A program made the position numbers and the translations under genes. Shown here one piece after another: positions 1 through 8,295 of a stretch of DNA of 64,000 nucleotides. The stretch's first letter is position 1; every line of letters starts with the position of its first letter. The notes under the pieces were generated by a model. The model was not told the DNA's origin and made no database searches. It saw only the letters and a program-made list of their open reading frames with translations. Location: NCBI RefSeq assembly GCF_900100085.1, contig NZ_FNEJ01000002.1:1-64000 (forward strand), in the 5' to 3' direction. The DNA is from Salipiger marinus (lineage in GTDB: Bacteria > Pseudomonadota > Alphaproteobacteria > Rhodobacterales > Rhodobacteraceae).

Positions 1-672
1 CGGGTTTCCAAAGAAACCGAAAGCCGCCAAACAGTGAAGCTGACACTTCATCATCGGGCCGAAACCCTAGAAGCGTTGATATGCAGACATTTGATCCATC
101 GTATGAACCAGTGCCGCCCGCATATCTCTTCAGATACTTGCGATGTCAAAGAGCGTGAGAGACAAAAACCAGAACAGTGCGCCCTAACTTGCGGCGCGCT
201 GCCCGTCATGCCCTCGAATTCCGTTCCGCCTCGTCTGCGACCAGCTCCGCGTCCCCGCCTCGCCGCCGCCCCGTCTGGCGTCCCGTCAGCACCTCAGCGC
301 CGCCGGTGAGGGGCTATCTACGGAATACAACAAACACCCGCAAGTCATTTCTTCAGAAATTTTGCTTTTCTGCGCATTTTTTCCCGCAGCGCCCTCTGAA
401 CAGGGATTTCGCCGGGTCTGGCGCCCGCAACCGCCCAAAAATCAGGCAGTCCACCAAGCAGGGATCCGGCCCTCGCCAGCCGCCGGAGACTCACCCCTCC
501 ATAAAGTGGTCCGCCCCCGGTCGGATGCACCTCTCTATAGATGTCACTTCTATAGGTGCCCCCCTGCCCCAGCGCCCCCTCTATAGAAAGAACAGGACAA
601 GCTCCGCAGACGAGACGGGCCCGCCTCTCCGGCAGATGGAGAGAGGGCCCGCACAGCTTCCGGTCAGACAGT
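1..672. other. gene-free left edge
   Basis: I see no credible gene on either strand. Short open frames here are arginine/proline-rich and match no family. Bases 3-18 form a small hairpin (GGTTTC, loop CAAA, GAAACC) that could end a gene lying off the left edge. The first ~180 bases are visibly less GC-rich than the rest. Bases 535-587 carry three copies of CTATAGA/TCTATAG (listed separately). Confidence 0.6.
535..587. repeat. TCTATAG inverted/direct repeat cluster
   Basis: CTATAGA (535-541) and TCTATAG (549-555) form a perfect inverted repeat with a 7-base spacer. A third copy, TCTATAGA, is at 580-587. The motif is AT-rich in a GC-rich setting and lies downstream of the GntR gene stop. It could be a protein-binding site or chance; no function is assigned. 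Confidence 0.5.
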
Positions 673-1332
673 TCAGCGCGTCGCTTCATTCTCTGCGGCG
701 ATGGCGGCAGAGATGTCTTCGGCAAGATTGCCCAGATGCATGTCCAGCGCCACATCCACCGCTTCGGGATCGCGGCTGCGCAGGGCGGTGGTGATGGCGC
801 TGTGATGGGTCACCACCCGTTCGCGGTTGCGCCGCATCTTGGCTGACAGGAACCGCGCCCGCCACAGCCGCGCGAGATAGGCCCGGTGAGTCTCGGCCAA
901 GGCTTCGTTATGCGAGATCTCGGCGATCATCCGGTGAAAGGCCATGTCCATCTCGAACAGGTCCAGCGCATCGACATGATCATAGGCCTCGCCGATTCGC
1001 CCGTTGAGCTGCGTCAGCCCGTCCAGTTCCGAATCGGAGGCCGCGACACAGGCCAGATGCGCGGACAGCTTTTCCAGCGTCAGCAGCACCACGACCTGAT
1101 CATGCACTTCCTTCACGGTATGCCGCGCCACGATCGGGCTGCGCGCGGGCCGCAGCAGCACCAGACCTTCCTGTGACAGAATCCGGATGGCCTCCCGCAT
1201 CGGGGTGCGGCTGACCCCCAGTTCGGCGGCATTGTCTCTTTCCTTGATGGCCGTATCGGGCGGAAGCTTTCCCCGCAGGATGTCCCGCCGCAACCGGGCG
1301 GCGATCTGTTCCGCCAGGCTCAATTCCGTCAT
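673..1332 (-). CDS. GntR family regulator, FCD (FadR-type) domain
   Basis: A 219-residue transcription factor. Residues ~4-70 form the winged helix-turn-helix, with the GntR signature ELGVSRTPMREAIR. The rest is an all-helical FCD ligand domain with the usual metal-site residues: Asp and His in DMAFH, then His in THHSAI and in DMHL. The start at 1332 is preceded by a GGAGGA ribosome site; the open frame extends further upstream but through unlikely sequence. It is divergent from the TRAP operon, and the two TGGTATACCA palindromes between them fit FadR-type operators. It is probably the substrate-responsive repressor of the sugar-acid cluster, and possibly of itself. The ligand is unknown. Confidence 0.9.
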   Translation of the reverse strand: MTELSLAEQIAARLRRDILRGKLPPDTAIKERDNAAELGVSRTPMREAIRILSQEGLVLLRPARSPIVARHTVKEVHDQVVVLLTLEKLSAHLACVAASDSELDGLTQLNGRIGEAYDHVDALDLFEMDMAFHRMIAEISHNEALAETHRAYLARLWRARFLSAKMRRNRERVVTHHSAITTALRSRDPEAVDVALDMHLGNLAEDISAAIAAENEATR

Positions 1333-1413
1333 GTCATGCTCCTCCGCCTCCGGGCGGTGCCGGAAACTAGACCGAGGCCCCTCTGAGGGGAAGGAGACCG
1401 TGTTACCGATATC

Positions 1414-1423
1414 TGGTATACCA
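1414..1423. promoter_or_regulatory. GntR operator half-pair, box 1
   Basis: Perfect palindrome TGGTATACCA between the divergent GntR and dctP-type genes. It matches the TGGT-N-ACCA form typical of FadR-subfamily GntR sites. An identical box begins 56 bases further on. Confidence 0.7.
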
Positions 1424-1468
1424 AAAACTGTTGATTGTCGATGCCCGGTTGGGCTAGCTTCATTACAG

Positions 1469-1480
1469 ATGGTATACCAT
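1469..1480. promoter_or_regulatory. GntR operator half-pair, box 2
   Basis: Perfect 12-base palindrome ATGGTATACCAT containing the same 10-base core as box 1. It lies 61 bases upstream of the TRAP binding-protein start. A weak -35-like TTGATT (1431-1436) lies between the boxes, so binding to both could block or loop a promoter there (inference). Confidence 0.7.
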
Positions 1481-1541
1481 CCGGCGCGGTGAGGGAGCGC
1501 CGACACATTAGGGGTAGTCCCCGCATTCAGGGAGGAATGTC

Positions 1542-2564
1542 ATGAAATCATCCACCATGCTTAAGGCTGCAACCGCCGTACTGGCGCTGGCCGCTCCGGC
1601 TGCCGCGCAGGACGTCACGCTGCGCATCCAGACGCATTACAACCCCGAACAGACCTCGGGCAAACTCGCCACCGAGTTTGTCGAAGACGTCGAAGCGATG
1701 TCCGGCGGTGCCATCGACATCGAAATGTTCTACGCCTCTTCGGTCGTCGCAACCGTGGAGACCTTTGATGCCGCCGCAAACGGCATTCTGGACTGCGACA
1801 TGACCGGCGGTGCCTACCAGACCGGCAAGAACCCCGCGTTCCAGTTCGTGGGCGACATCATGGGCGGCTATGACACGCCCTACCAGCAGCTGTCGTGGCT
1901 CTATTACGGCGGCGGCAAGGAGCAGGCTCAGGACCTTTACAACCAGTTCGGCATGGAGCTGATCGGCTGGTGGGTCTACGGGCAGGAATCGCTGACCTCC
2001 ACCACCCCGGTGGCGGGCCCCGATGACCTGAAAGAGTGGAAGTTCCGCTCCCCCCCGGGCATGGAAACCGAGATCTTCGCGAATCTGGGCGCCTCTCCCA
2101 TCGTGATGGACTTCACCGAAGTCTTCACCGCGATGGAAACCGGCATCATCGAAGGCACCGACTATTCCGGTCTGGCCAACAACCAGTCCATCGGTCTGTT
2201 CGATCTGGCCCAGCACGCGACCTATCCGGGCTTCCACTCGATGCCGTCCGACCACCTCGCCTGCAACAAGATGGTGTGGGACGGCCTGTCCGACCAGCAC
2301 AAGCGCATCATCGAGACGGCGATGGAAAAGCTCGCGCTGCGCTCCGCGCTGTTCTTCGAGAAGGCCAATGCCGAAGCGGCAGCCGAGCTCGCGGAAAAGG
2401 GCGTGACGCTGCACAACTGGTCGGCTGAAGACCGCGCCACCTTCCGCAAGGCCGCACAGGCCGCGTGGGATGACTGGGCAACCCGTTCGCCCGAAGCCGC
2501 CGCTCTGGTGGAAAGCCACAAGTCGTACCTGACCCAGCTCGGCCTGATTTCCCAGTCCGAATAA
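1542..2564 (+). CDS. TRAP transporter solute-binding protein (DctP family)
   Basis: A 340-residue periplasmic protein that would capture an organic or sugar acid for the TRAP permease. A clear Sec signal peptide (lysine, hydrophobic core, ALAAPAAAQ) ends near residue 22-23. The mature part has the DctP/TRAP-P fold features, such as WKFRSPPGMETEIFANLGA around the conserved Arg that binds carboxylate in this family. A strong GGAGGA ribosome site precedes the ATG. It is the first gene of an operon with the small and large permeases, under GntR-type operators. A perfect hairpin follows the stop. Substrate is inferred only from the downstream sugar-acid enzymes. Confidence 0.93.
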   Translation: MKSSTMLKAATAVLALAAPAAAQDVTLRIQTHYNPEQTSGKLATEFVEDVEAMSGGAIDIEMFYASSVVATVETFDAAANGILDCDMTGGAYQTGKNPAFQFVGDIMGGYDTPYQQLSWLYYGGGKEQAQDLYNQFGMELIGWWVYGQESLTSTTPVAGPDDLKEWKFRSPPGMETEIFANLGASPIVMDFTEVFTAMETGIIEGTDYSGLANNQSIGLFDLAQHATYPGFHSMPSDHLACNKMVWDGLSDQHKRIIETAMEKLALRSALFFEKANAEAAAELAEKGVTLHNWSAEDRATFRKAAQAAWDDWATRSPEAAALVESHKSYLTQLGLISQSE

Positions 2565-2596
2565 GCTTTCACCGCACCCCGTGCGGCAGGGCAAGC

Positions 2597-2621
2597 GGCG
2601 GGCCCCAGAGTCGGGCCCGCC
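2597..2621 (+). terminator. intercistronic hairpin after binding-protein gene
   Basis: Perfect 9-base stem GGCGGGCCC / GGGCCCGCC with a 7-base loop and no T-run, in the 104-base gap between the TRAP binding-protein and small-permease genes. It probably acts as an attenuator or 3'-end stabiliser that makes the binding protein more abundant than the permease. Confidence 0.6.
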
Positions 2622-2668
2622 GTTCCTGTCTGAAAGGCCCCTTTGTCCTCCTCCGAAAGGGTTAACCC

Positions 2669-3475
2669 ATGACCTCCGAAAGCCTGTGGCTCGGCTCCCT
2701 GCGTGGACCGGTGCGGCTTCTCGCCTTGGTAAGCACCGCGCTTGCTCTGGCGACGGCCCTCTGGCTCATCGTCGGGCAGTTCGTGTCTGCCGAACCGATC
2801 GGCATGTATGAAATGCTGCGGCCCGAGGGCCGCCCCCTCGTCTCCGTGATGCTCTGGACGCTGGCCGCCGCCGTCTTCTTCGGCGCGCTCTACTTCTCCG
2901 ACGTCCGCGGCGCGATCGAGACAGAACCGACCGGTCCGCTGGACATCGTGTCGCTGGTGCTGTCGCGAATCGCCATGATCGGCGTCGTCGCCACCGTCTT
3001 CGTGATGTTCTACGAAGTGGTGGCGCGCTACGCCTTCGAAAAGCCCACGCTCTGGGCCAACGAACTCTCGCTCTGGATCGCGGCCTTTGTCTTCCTGCTG
3101 GCCGGGCTTTACGCCATGCAGCAGCGCAGCCACATCCGGATCTACATCATCTATGACATGATGCCGCGCTGGATGCAGAAAGCCTCCGACTGCATCTCCG
3201 TCTTCCTGATCTGGGTCTTTTTCCTCTGCCTGCTCTGGGGCGGCTACAATGAAGCCATCACCAAGATCATGCGGATGGAAACCTTTGGCACCGCGTGGGA
3301 TCCGCCCCTGCCCTCCACGGTCAAGGCCGGGCTCATCATCATCATCGGGCTGGTGGCGCTTCAGGCCCTCACCAACCTGATCGCCGACTGGAACAAGGCG
3401 CCCGAACACCACTCTCCCGCGGATGAAATCGATCAGACAGAGATCGAAAACATCCGCCGCACGCTGGAGGACTGA
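2669..3475 (+). CDS. TRAP transporter small permease (DctQ family)
   Basis: A 268-residue inner-membrane subunit linking the binding protein to the large permease. About six hydrophobic segments are visible (near 17-39, 57-76, 97-118, 131-150, 174-194, 220-242). The DctQ domain proper is the C-terminal ~180 residues, with EVVARYAF and the W-ANELSLW / RSHIRI motifs. The extra N-terminal ~90 residues with two segments make it longer than the usual 160-200 residues. It ends in a charged cytoplasmic tail and sits 5 bases before the large permease gene. Confidence 0.9.
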   Translation: MTSESLWLGSLRGPVRLLALVSTALALATALWLIVGQFVSAEPIGMYEMLRPEGRPLVSVMLWTLAAAVFFGALYFSDVRGAIETEPTGPLDIVSLVLSRIAMIGVVATVFVMFYEVVARYAFEKPTLWANELSLWIAAFVFLLAGLYAMQQRSHIRIYIIYDMMPRWMQKASDCISVFLIWVFFLCLLWGGYNEAITKIMRMETFGTAWDPPLPSTVKAGLIIIIGLVALQALTNLIADWNKAPEHHSPADEIDQTEIENIRRTLED

Positions 3476-3480
3476 TCTAG

Positions 3481-5073
3481 ATGGATATCGGCACGATAAG
3501 CCTGATCCTGCTTCTGGGCATGTTCGCCCTGCTGGCGATCGGCATGCCGCTCGGGTTTGCCTCGGCCTTTCTGGCCGTGGCGACGCTTGTGATGAAATTC
3601 GGGCCCGAACTGCTGTTCAGCCGGTTCGGCATGGGCCCGTTCGCGGTGCTTGGACAGTCAATCTACCGACAGCTGGTGAACTACGTTCTCATCTCGGTTC
3701 CGTTGTTCATCTTTATGGCCGCCTTACTTGAACGATGCGGCATCGCGCGGGACATGTATTCCTCGCTCAACGTCTGGATGTCGCGCACCCGCGGCGGCAT
3801 CGCCTTCGTGACCTCGATCATGGCTGTCATCATGGCCGCCATGTCGGGCATCATCGGCGGCGAGGTCGTGCTGCTGGGCCTGATCGCCCTGCCGCAGATG
3901 CTGCGGCTTGGCTACAACCAGAACCTTGCCATCGGCACCATCTGCGCCTCCGGCTCTCTGGGTACGATGATTCCGCCCTCCATCGTCCTGATCTTCTACG
4001 GTCTGGTCACGGAAACCTCGATCAAGGCGCTGTTCACGGCGTCCTTCCTGCCCGGCTTCATGCTGGCGTCGTTCTACATCATCTACATTTTCATCCGCAC
4101 CCGGATGAATCCGGAGGAGGCCCCGCTGCCGCCCGAGGATCCGACCGCTCCGGCGGGCAGCGAGAAAAGCCTGATGTTCCTCGGCTTCCTGTCCCGCTTC
4201 GGGATGTGGGTGTCGGCGGCCCTGTTCCTGCGCGCGCTGTTCTTCACCGTCACCGGCATGAACACCATCCGCGAAGGCGTGAACCCGATTCCGCTCGGCA
4301 TGGCCTCTGACCTGCCGTGGCTTGCGGGCGCGCTGGTGCTCTTCGGCATCATCGTGTTCTTCATCGTGGGCCGCGAGCGCACGGCGAAGGGCTGGGAGAT
4401 GGGCAAGGGTCTGGTCGCCCCCACCGTGGTGATCGGCGTGGTTCTGGGCTCCATCTATGGCGGCATCACCGGCATCACCGAAGCTGCGGGCATGGGCGTG
4501 ATCGCCGTGTTCGTGATCGGCCTGATGCGGCGCGAGATGACCTTTGAAATCGTGTGGGATGCGGTGATGCGCACGCTGAAATCCACCGGCACGATCATCT
4601 GGGTCACCGTGGGTGCGGCGGCTCTGGCAGCAGCCTACACGCTGGCGGGCGGTCCGACCTATGTGGCGAACATGATCGTGGGTTCCGACCTGCCGACCAT
4701 GGGGGTCATCCTGCTCATGATGTTCATCTTCCTCATCATGGGGATGTTCATGGACTGGGTGGGCATCGTGCTGCTGATCATGCCGGTGTTCCTGCCCATC
4801 GTCATGCGCCTGCCGGTGGACGAGATCGGCTGGTTCGGCAGCGTGGCGCCGGAATATGTCGCCATCTGGTTCGGCGTGGTGTTCTGTATGAACATGCAGG
4901 TCAGCTTCCTGTCGCCGCCCTTCGGCCCAGCGGCCTTCTATCTGAAGTCCGTGGCCCCGGCGCATATCTCGCTGACCGACATCTTCCGCGGCTTCCTGCC
5001 CTTCATCGGCATCCAGCTTCTGGCGCTTCTGGTCTTGCTGGCCTGGCCGCCAATCGTCACAGTGCTGCTGTAA
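3481..5073 (+). CDS. TRAP transporter large permease (DctM family)
   Basis: A 530-residue polytopic inner-membrane protein that carries the substrate with sodium symport. DctM features are visible: VPLFIFMAALLERCGI, the glycine-rich GTICASGSLGTMIPPSIVLIF, and GMFMDWVGIVLLIMPVFLP. It is about 100 residues longer than the common ~425. The extra length is a central charged/membrane insertion around residues 205-320, as in the long TRAP-T subgroup. It follows the small permease by 5 bases and closes the transporter part of the operon. A strong hairpin follows the stop. Confidence 0.92.
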   Translation: MDIGTISLILLLGMFALLAIGMPLGFASAFLAVATLVMKFGPELLFSRFGMGPFAVLGQSIYRQLVNYVLISVPLFIFMAALLERCGIARDMYSSLNVWMSRTRGGIAFVTSIMAVIMAAMSGIIGGEVVLLGLIALPQMLRLGYNQNLAIGTICASGSLGTMIPPSIVLIFYGLVTETSIKALFTASFLPGFMLASFYIIYIFIRTRMNPEEAPLPPEDPTAPAGSEKSLMFLGFLSRFGMWVSAALFLRALFFTVTGMNTIREGVNPIPLGMASDLPWLAGALVLFGIIVFFIVGRERTAKGWEMGKGLVAPTVVIGVVLGSIYGGITGITEAAGMGVIAVFVIGLMRREMTFEIVWDAVMRTLKSTGTIIWVTVGAAALAAAYTLAGGPTYVANMIVGSDLPTMGVILLMMFIFLIMGMFMDWVGIVLLIMPVFLPIVMRLPVDEIGWFGSVAPEYVAIWFGVVFCMNMQVSFLSPPFGPAAFYLKSVAPAHISLTDIFRGFLPFIGIQLLALLVLLAWPPIVTVLL

Positions 5074-5087
5074 CGTCAAACACCTTG

Positions 5088-5114
5088 AACCGGGGCGGAT
5101 CATCCGCCCCGGTT
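5088..5114 (+). terminator. hairpin after TRAP large permease
   Basis: Perfect 11-base stem AACCGGGGCGG / CCGCCCCGGTT around loop ATCAT, 14 bases past the permease stop and about 29 bases before the dehydratase gene. It has no T-run. It is likely a partial terminator separating transport from catabolic expression. Confidence 0.6.
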
Positions 5115-5142
5115 CCGCCGCTGCGGCGCCCGCAGCCAAGTC

Positions 5143-6648
5143 ATGAGCCACCGCCAGATGTCCACGATCCGCCTTTCCCCGCTCGACAATGTCGTCACCG
5201 CCGTCACGCCGCTTGAAATCGGCACTGAAGGCGCCATCCAGATGATTCCGCGCGGCCACAAGATGGCTGCCGAAGCCATCGCCAAGGGCGCGCCCGTGCG
5301 CAAATACGCGCAGATCATCGGCTATGCCGCCGAAGACATCGCCGCTGGCGCCCATGTGCACACGCACAACCTCGAATTCCGCAACGTGGATGCCAAATAC
5401 GAATTCGGCACCAACCTGCACCCGGTCGAGCCTGCCACCCAGATCGACACCTTCATGGGCTACCGCCGCGCCACCGGGCGCGTGGGCACCCGCAATTACA
5501 TCGCCGTGCTGACCTCGGTGAACTGTTCGGCCACCGCCGCGCGGCTGATCGCCGAGCATTTCACCCCGGAAAAGCTGGCCGCCTATCCCAATGTCGACGG
5601 CGTCGTGGCCTTCGTGCATGGCACCGGCTGCGCCATGGGCGGCGACGGCACCGGCTTTGAGCTGCTGCAGCGCGTGCTCTGGGGTTATGCCCGCAACCCC
5701 AATGTCGGCGGCGTGCTGATGGCGGGGCTCGGCTGCGAGACGATGCAGATCGACTGGCTGATCGAAGCCTATGGCCTGACCCCCGGCCCGCTGTTCCAGA
5801 CCATGAACATTCAGGACGTGGGCGGCCTGCGCAAGACCGTGGAACTGGGCATCGCCCAGATCGAACAGATGCTGCCCGTGGTCAATGACGTGTCGCGCGA
5901 ACCCTGCCCCGCCTCCGAACTGATGGTCGGGCTGGAATGCGGCGGGTCGGATGCGTGGTCCGGCATCACCGCGAACCCCGCCCTGGGCTATGCCTGCGAC
6001 CTGCTGGTCGCGCAGGGCGGCACCGGCGTGCTGTCGGAAACCCCCGAGATCTATGGCGCCGAACATCTGCTGACCGCCCGCGCCACCACTCCGGAAATCG
6101 GGGAAAAGCTGCTCGACCTCATCAAGTGGTGGGAAAACTACACCGAACGCGCGGGCGGCTCGATGGACAACAACCCCTCCCCCGGCAACAAGAAGGGTGG
6201 CCTGACCACCATTCTGGAAAAATCGCTGGGGGCGGCGGCCAAGGGCGGCACCACGCCGCTGATGGGTGTCTACAAATATGCCGAGCCGGTCACCGCCAAG
6301 GGCTTCACCTTCATGGACAGCCCCGGCTACGACCCTGCCAGCGTCACCGGCATGATCGCCTCGGGCTGCAACCTTGTCTGTTTCACCACCGGGCGCGGAT
6401 CGGCCTTCGGCTCCAAACCCTCGCCCTGCATGAAGGTCGCCACCAACACCCCGATGTATGAGCGGCTGACCGACGACATGGACGTGAACGCCGGGCGCAT
6501 CCTGTCCGACGGCGCCTCGATCGAGGAGGTGGGCCGCGAGATCTACCAGATGTGGCTGCGCATGGCCTCGGGCGAAAAGACCAAGTCCGAAGCGCAGGGC
6601 CTGGGCGATTACGAATTTGTGCCGTGGCAGGTTGGCGCCGTGATGTAA
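5143..6648 (+). CDS. UxaA-family altronate/galactarate-type dehydratase
   Basis: A 501-residue full-length member of the UxaA/GarD family, metal-dependent lyases that dehydrate sugar acids to 2-keto-3-deoxy acids. The N-terminal ~80 residues form the SAF domain (RLSPLDNVVTAVTPLEIG). The catalytic part begins near residue 113 with GTRNYIAV and contains GTGCAMGGDG, GLGCETMQ, GLECGGSDAWSG and GGTGVLSETPEIYGAE. Both halves are in one chain, unlike the split SuyAB type. An in-frame ATG at 5158 is an equally possible start; neither has a clear ribosome site. Context (TRAP importer upstream, two dehydrogenases downstream) points to catabolism of an imported aldonic or uronic acid. The exact substrate cannot be read from sequence. 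Confidence 0.88.
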   Translation: MSHRQMSTIRLSPLDNVVTAVTPLEIGTEGAIQMIPRGHKMAAEAIAKGAPVRKYAQIIGYAAEDIAAGAHVHTHNLEFRNVDAKYEFGTNLHPVEPATQIDTFMGYRRATGRVGTRNYIAVLTSVNCSATAARLIAEHFTPEKLAAYPNVDGVVAFVHGTGCAMGGDGTGFELLQRVLWGYARNPNVGGVLMAGLGCETMQIDWLIEAYGLTPGPLFQTMNIQDVGGLRKTVELGIAQIEQMLPVVNDVSREPCPASELMVGLECGGSDAWSGITANPALGYACDLLVAQGGTGVLSETPEIYGAEHLLTARATTPEIGEKLLDLIKWWENYTERAGGSMDNNPSPGNKKGGLTTILEKSLGAAAKGGTTPLMGVYKYAEPVTAKGFTFMDSPGYDPASVTGMIASGCNLVCFTTGRGSAFGSKPSPCMKVATNTPMYERLTDDMDVNAGRILSDGASIEEVGREIYQMWLRMASGEKTKSEAQGLGDYEFVPWQVGAVM

Positions 6649-6678
6649 GCCGCCGCCAGAACACCGGAGGAGGACACT

Positions 6679-7563
6679 ATGAACACACCCGCAATCGGGT
6701 TCATCGGGCTGGGCCTGATGGGCCGCGCCATGGTGGAATGCCTGCAGGGCGCAGGCTATGGCGTCACCGTTCTGGGCAACCGTGACCGCAGCGGCATCGA
6801 CGAGGCGGTGAGCCGGGGCGGCACCGAGGCCGCGACCGCCCGCGAGCTCGCCGAAGCCTCCGACATCGTGATGCTGTGCATGGGCACTTCGGAACAGGTG
6901 GAAAGCCGCATCTTTGGCGATGACGGCGTGCTGGCCGGCACCAAGCCCGGTCAGGTGGTGATCGATTTCGGCACCTCCCTGCCCGGCTCCACCCTGCGCA
7001 TCGGCGCGGCCTTGGCGGAAAAGGGCGCGCAGTATATGGACGCGCCGCTGGGTCGCACCCCGGCCCATGCCAAGGACGGCAAGCTCAACATCATGGCGGC
7101 GGGCGACCTGCGCACCTATGAACAGGTGAAGCCGGTGCTCGACGTGCTGGGCGAAAACGTCTTTCACCTTGGCGATCTCGGCGCCGGGCACACCATCAAG
7201 CTTATCAACAACTTCTTCGCCATGACCACCGCCACGGCGATGTCCGAAGCCTTTGCCATGGCCGATGCCGCAGGCGTGGCGCGCGAAAAGCTCTATGGCG
7301 TGCTGGCCGCCGGTCCCAACCATTCCGGCATGATGGATTTCATCAAATCCTGGGCCATGGACGGCAAGCTGGACCTCGCCTTTTCGGTCGACAATGCCGC
7401 AAAGGACGTGGGTTATTACCGCGCCATGGCCGAAGAGCTTGGGGCCCGTTCCCGCATGTCGGGAGCGGCATCAGAAACACTCGCCGAAGCCTTGCGCAAT
7501 GGCTTCTCCGGACACATGGTGCCGGAAATGGTGGATTACCTCTCGAAGAACCTGAAAGGTTGA
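6679..7563 (+). CDS. NAD(P)-dependent beta-hydroxyacid dehydrogenase
   Basis: A 294-residue cytoplasmic oxidoreductase of the 3-hydroxyisobutyrate / tartronate-semialdehyde reductase family. The N-terminal Rossmann motif GFIGLGLMGRAM is at ~8-19. The catalytic Lys lies in HTIKLINNF near residue 174-182. The family's usual DAPVSGG substrate loop is replaced by DAPLGRTPAHAKDGKL, so the substrate probably differs from the textbook members. A strong AGGAGG precedes the ATG. It lies 30 bases after the dehydratase and just before the SDR gene, in the same operon. Confidence 0.87.
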   Translation: MNTPAIGFIGLGLMGRAMVECLQGAGYGVTVLGNRDRSGIDEAVSRGGTEAATARELAEASDIVMLCMGTSEQVESRIFGDDGVLAGTKPGQVVIDFGTSLPGSTLRIGAALAEKGAQYMDAPLGRTPAHAKDGKLNIMAAGDLRTYEQVKPVLDVLGENVFHLGDLGAGHTIKLINNFFAMTTATAMSEAFAMADAAGVAREKLYGVLAAGPNHSGMMDFIKSWAMDGKLDLAFSVDNAAKDVGYYRAMAEELGARSRMSGAASETLAEALRNGFSGHMVPEMVDYLSKNLKG

Positions 7564-7568
7564 ACGAC

Positions 7569-8291
7569 ATGAGACTGCAGGGCAAACGCGCCTTCATCAC
7601 CGCCGCCGGTCAGGGGATCGGCCGCGCCATCGCCGAGGCCTATGTCCGCGAAGGCGCCATCGTCACCGCCACCGACCTCAAGGCGGACCTGCTGGACGGG
7701 CTCAACGCCACCACCTTCGCGCTGGACGTGACCGACAAGGCCGCGCTGCAGAAGGCCGTGACCGATGCCGCGCCCGACATTCTGGTGAACTGCGCCGGTG
7801 TGGTCCATGCGGGCACCATCACCGAAGCCAGCGACGCCGATTTCGATTTCGCCTTCGCGCTGAACGTCAAGGCGCAGTTCCATTCCATGCAGGCGGCCCT
7901 TCCCGGCATGGTGGAACGCGGCGGCGGCACCATCGTCAACATCGCCTCGGTCGCCTCCTCGATCATCGCGGCACCGGGCCGCTGCGTCTATGGCGCGTCC
8001 AAGGCGGCGGTGATCGGGCTGACCAAATCCGTGGCCGTGGATTACGTCACCCGCGGCATCCGCGTGAACTGCATCTGCCCGGGCACCGTCGACAGCCCGT
8101 CGCTGCATGACCGGCTGCGCGCCACGGGCGATTACGAAGGCGCGATGAAGGCCTTTACCGCCCGCCAGCCCATGGGCCGCATCGGCACCGCCGAAGAGGT
8201 CGCGGCGCTGGCGCTGTATCTGGGATCGGACGAAAGCGCCTTCACCACCGGGCAGGCGCATGTGATCGACGGCGGTTGGGCGGCGGCCTGA
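7569..8291 (+). CDS. SDR oxidoreductase, 2-keto-3-deoxy-L-fuconate dehydrogenase-like
   Basis: A 240-residue classical short-chain dehydrogenase. It has the TAAGQGIG cofactor motif near residue 10, NCAGVVHAG, a catalytic Tyr-Lys in YGASK, and the terminal GQAHVIDGGW. From memory of the family it most resembles 2-keto-3-deoxy-L-fuconate dehydrogenases, which oxidise a 2-keto-3-deoxy acid at C4. That would directly follow the upstream dehydratase. I use the ATG at 7569 because GAAAGG is well spaced before it; a TTG at 7560 is possible. It overlaps nothing and is followed by the DMT permease after 4 bases. Confidence 0.87.
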   Translation: MRLQGKRAFITAAGQGIGRAIAEAYVREGAIVTATDLKADLLDGLNATTFALDVTDKAALQKAVTDAAPDILVNCAGVVHAGTITEASDADFDFAFALNVKAQFHSMQAALPGMVERGGGTIVNIASVASSIIAAPGRCVYGASKAAVIGLTKSVAVDYVTRGIRVNCICPGTVDSPSLHDRLRATGDYEGAMKAFTARQPMGRIGTAEEVAALALYLGSDESAFTTGQAHVIDGGWAAA

Positions 8292-8295
8292 TCCC

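Noticed and set aside
3724-7323. A 1199-codon open frame on the minus strand
   Set aside because: It is the antisense shadow of the TRAP permease, dehydratase and dehydrogenase genes. It is His/Gly/Asp-rich with no domain, as expected from antisense of GC-rich coding DNA.
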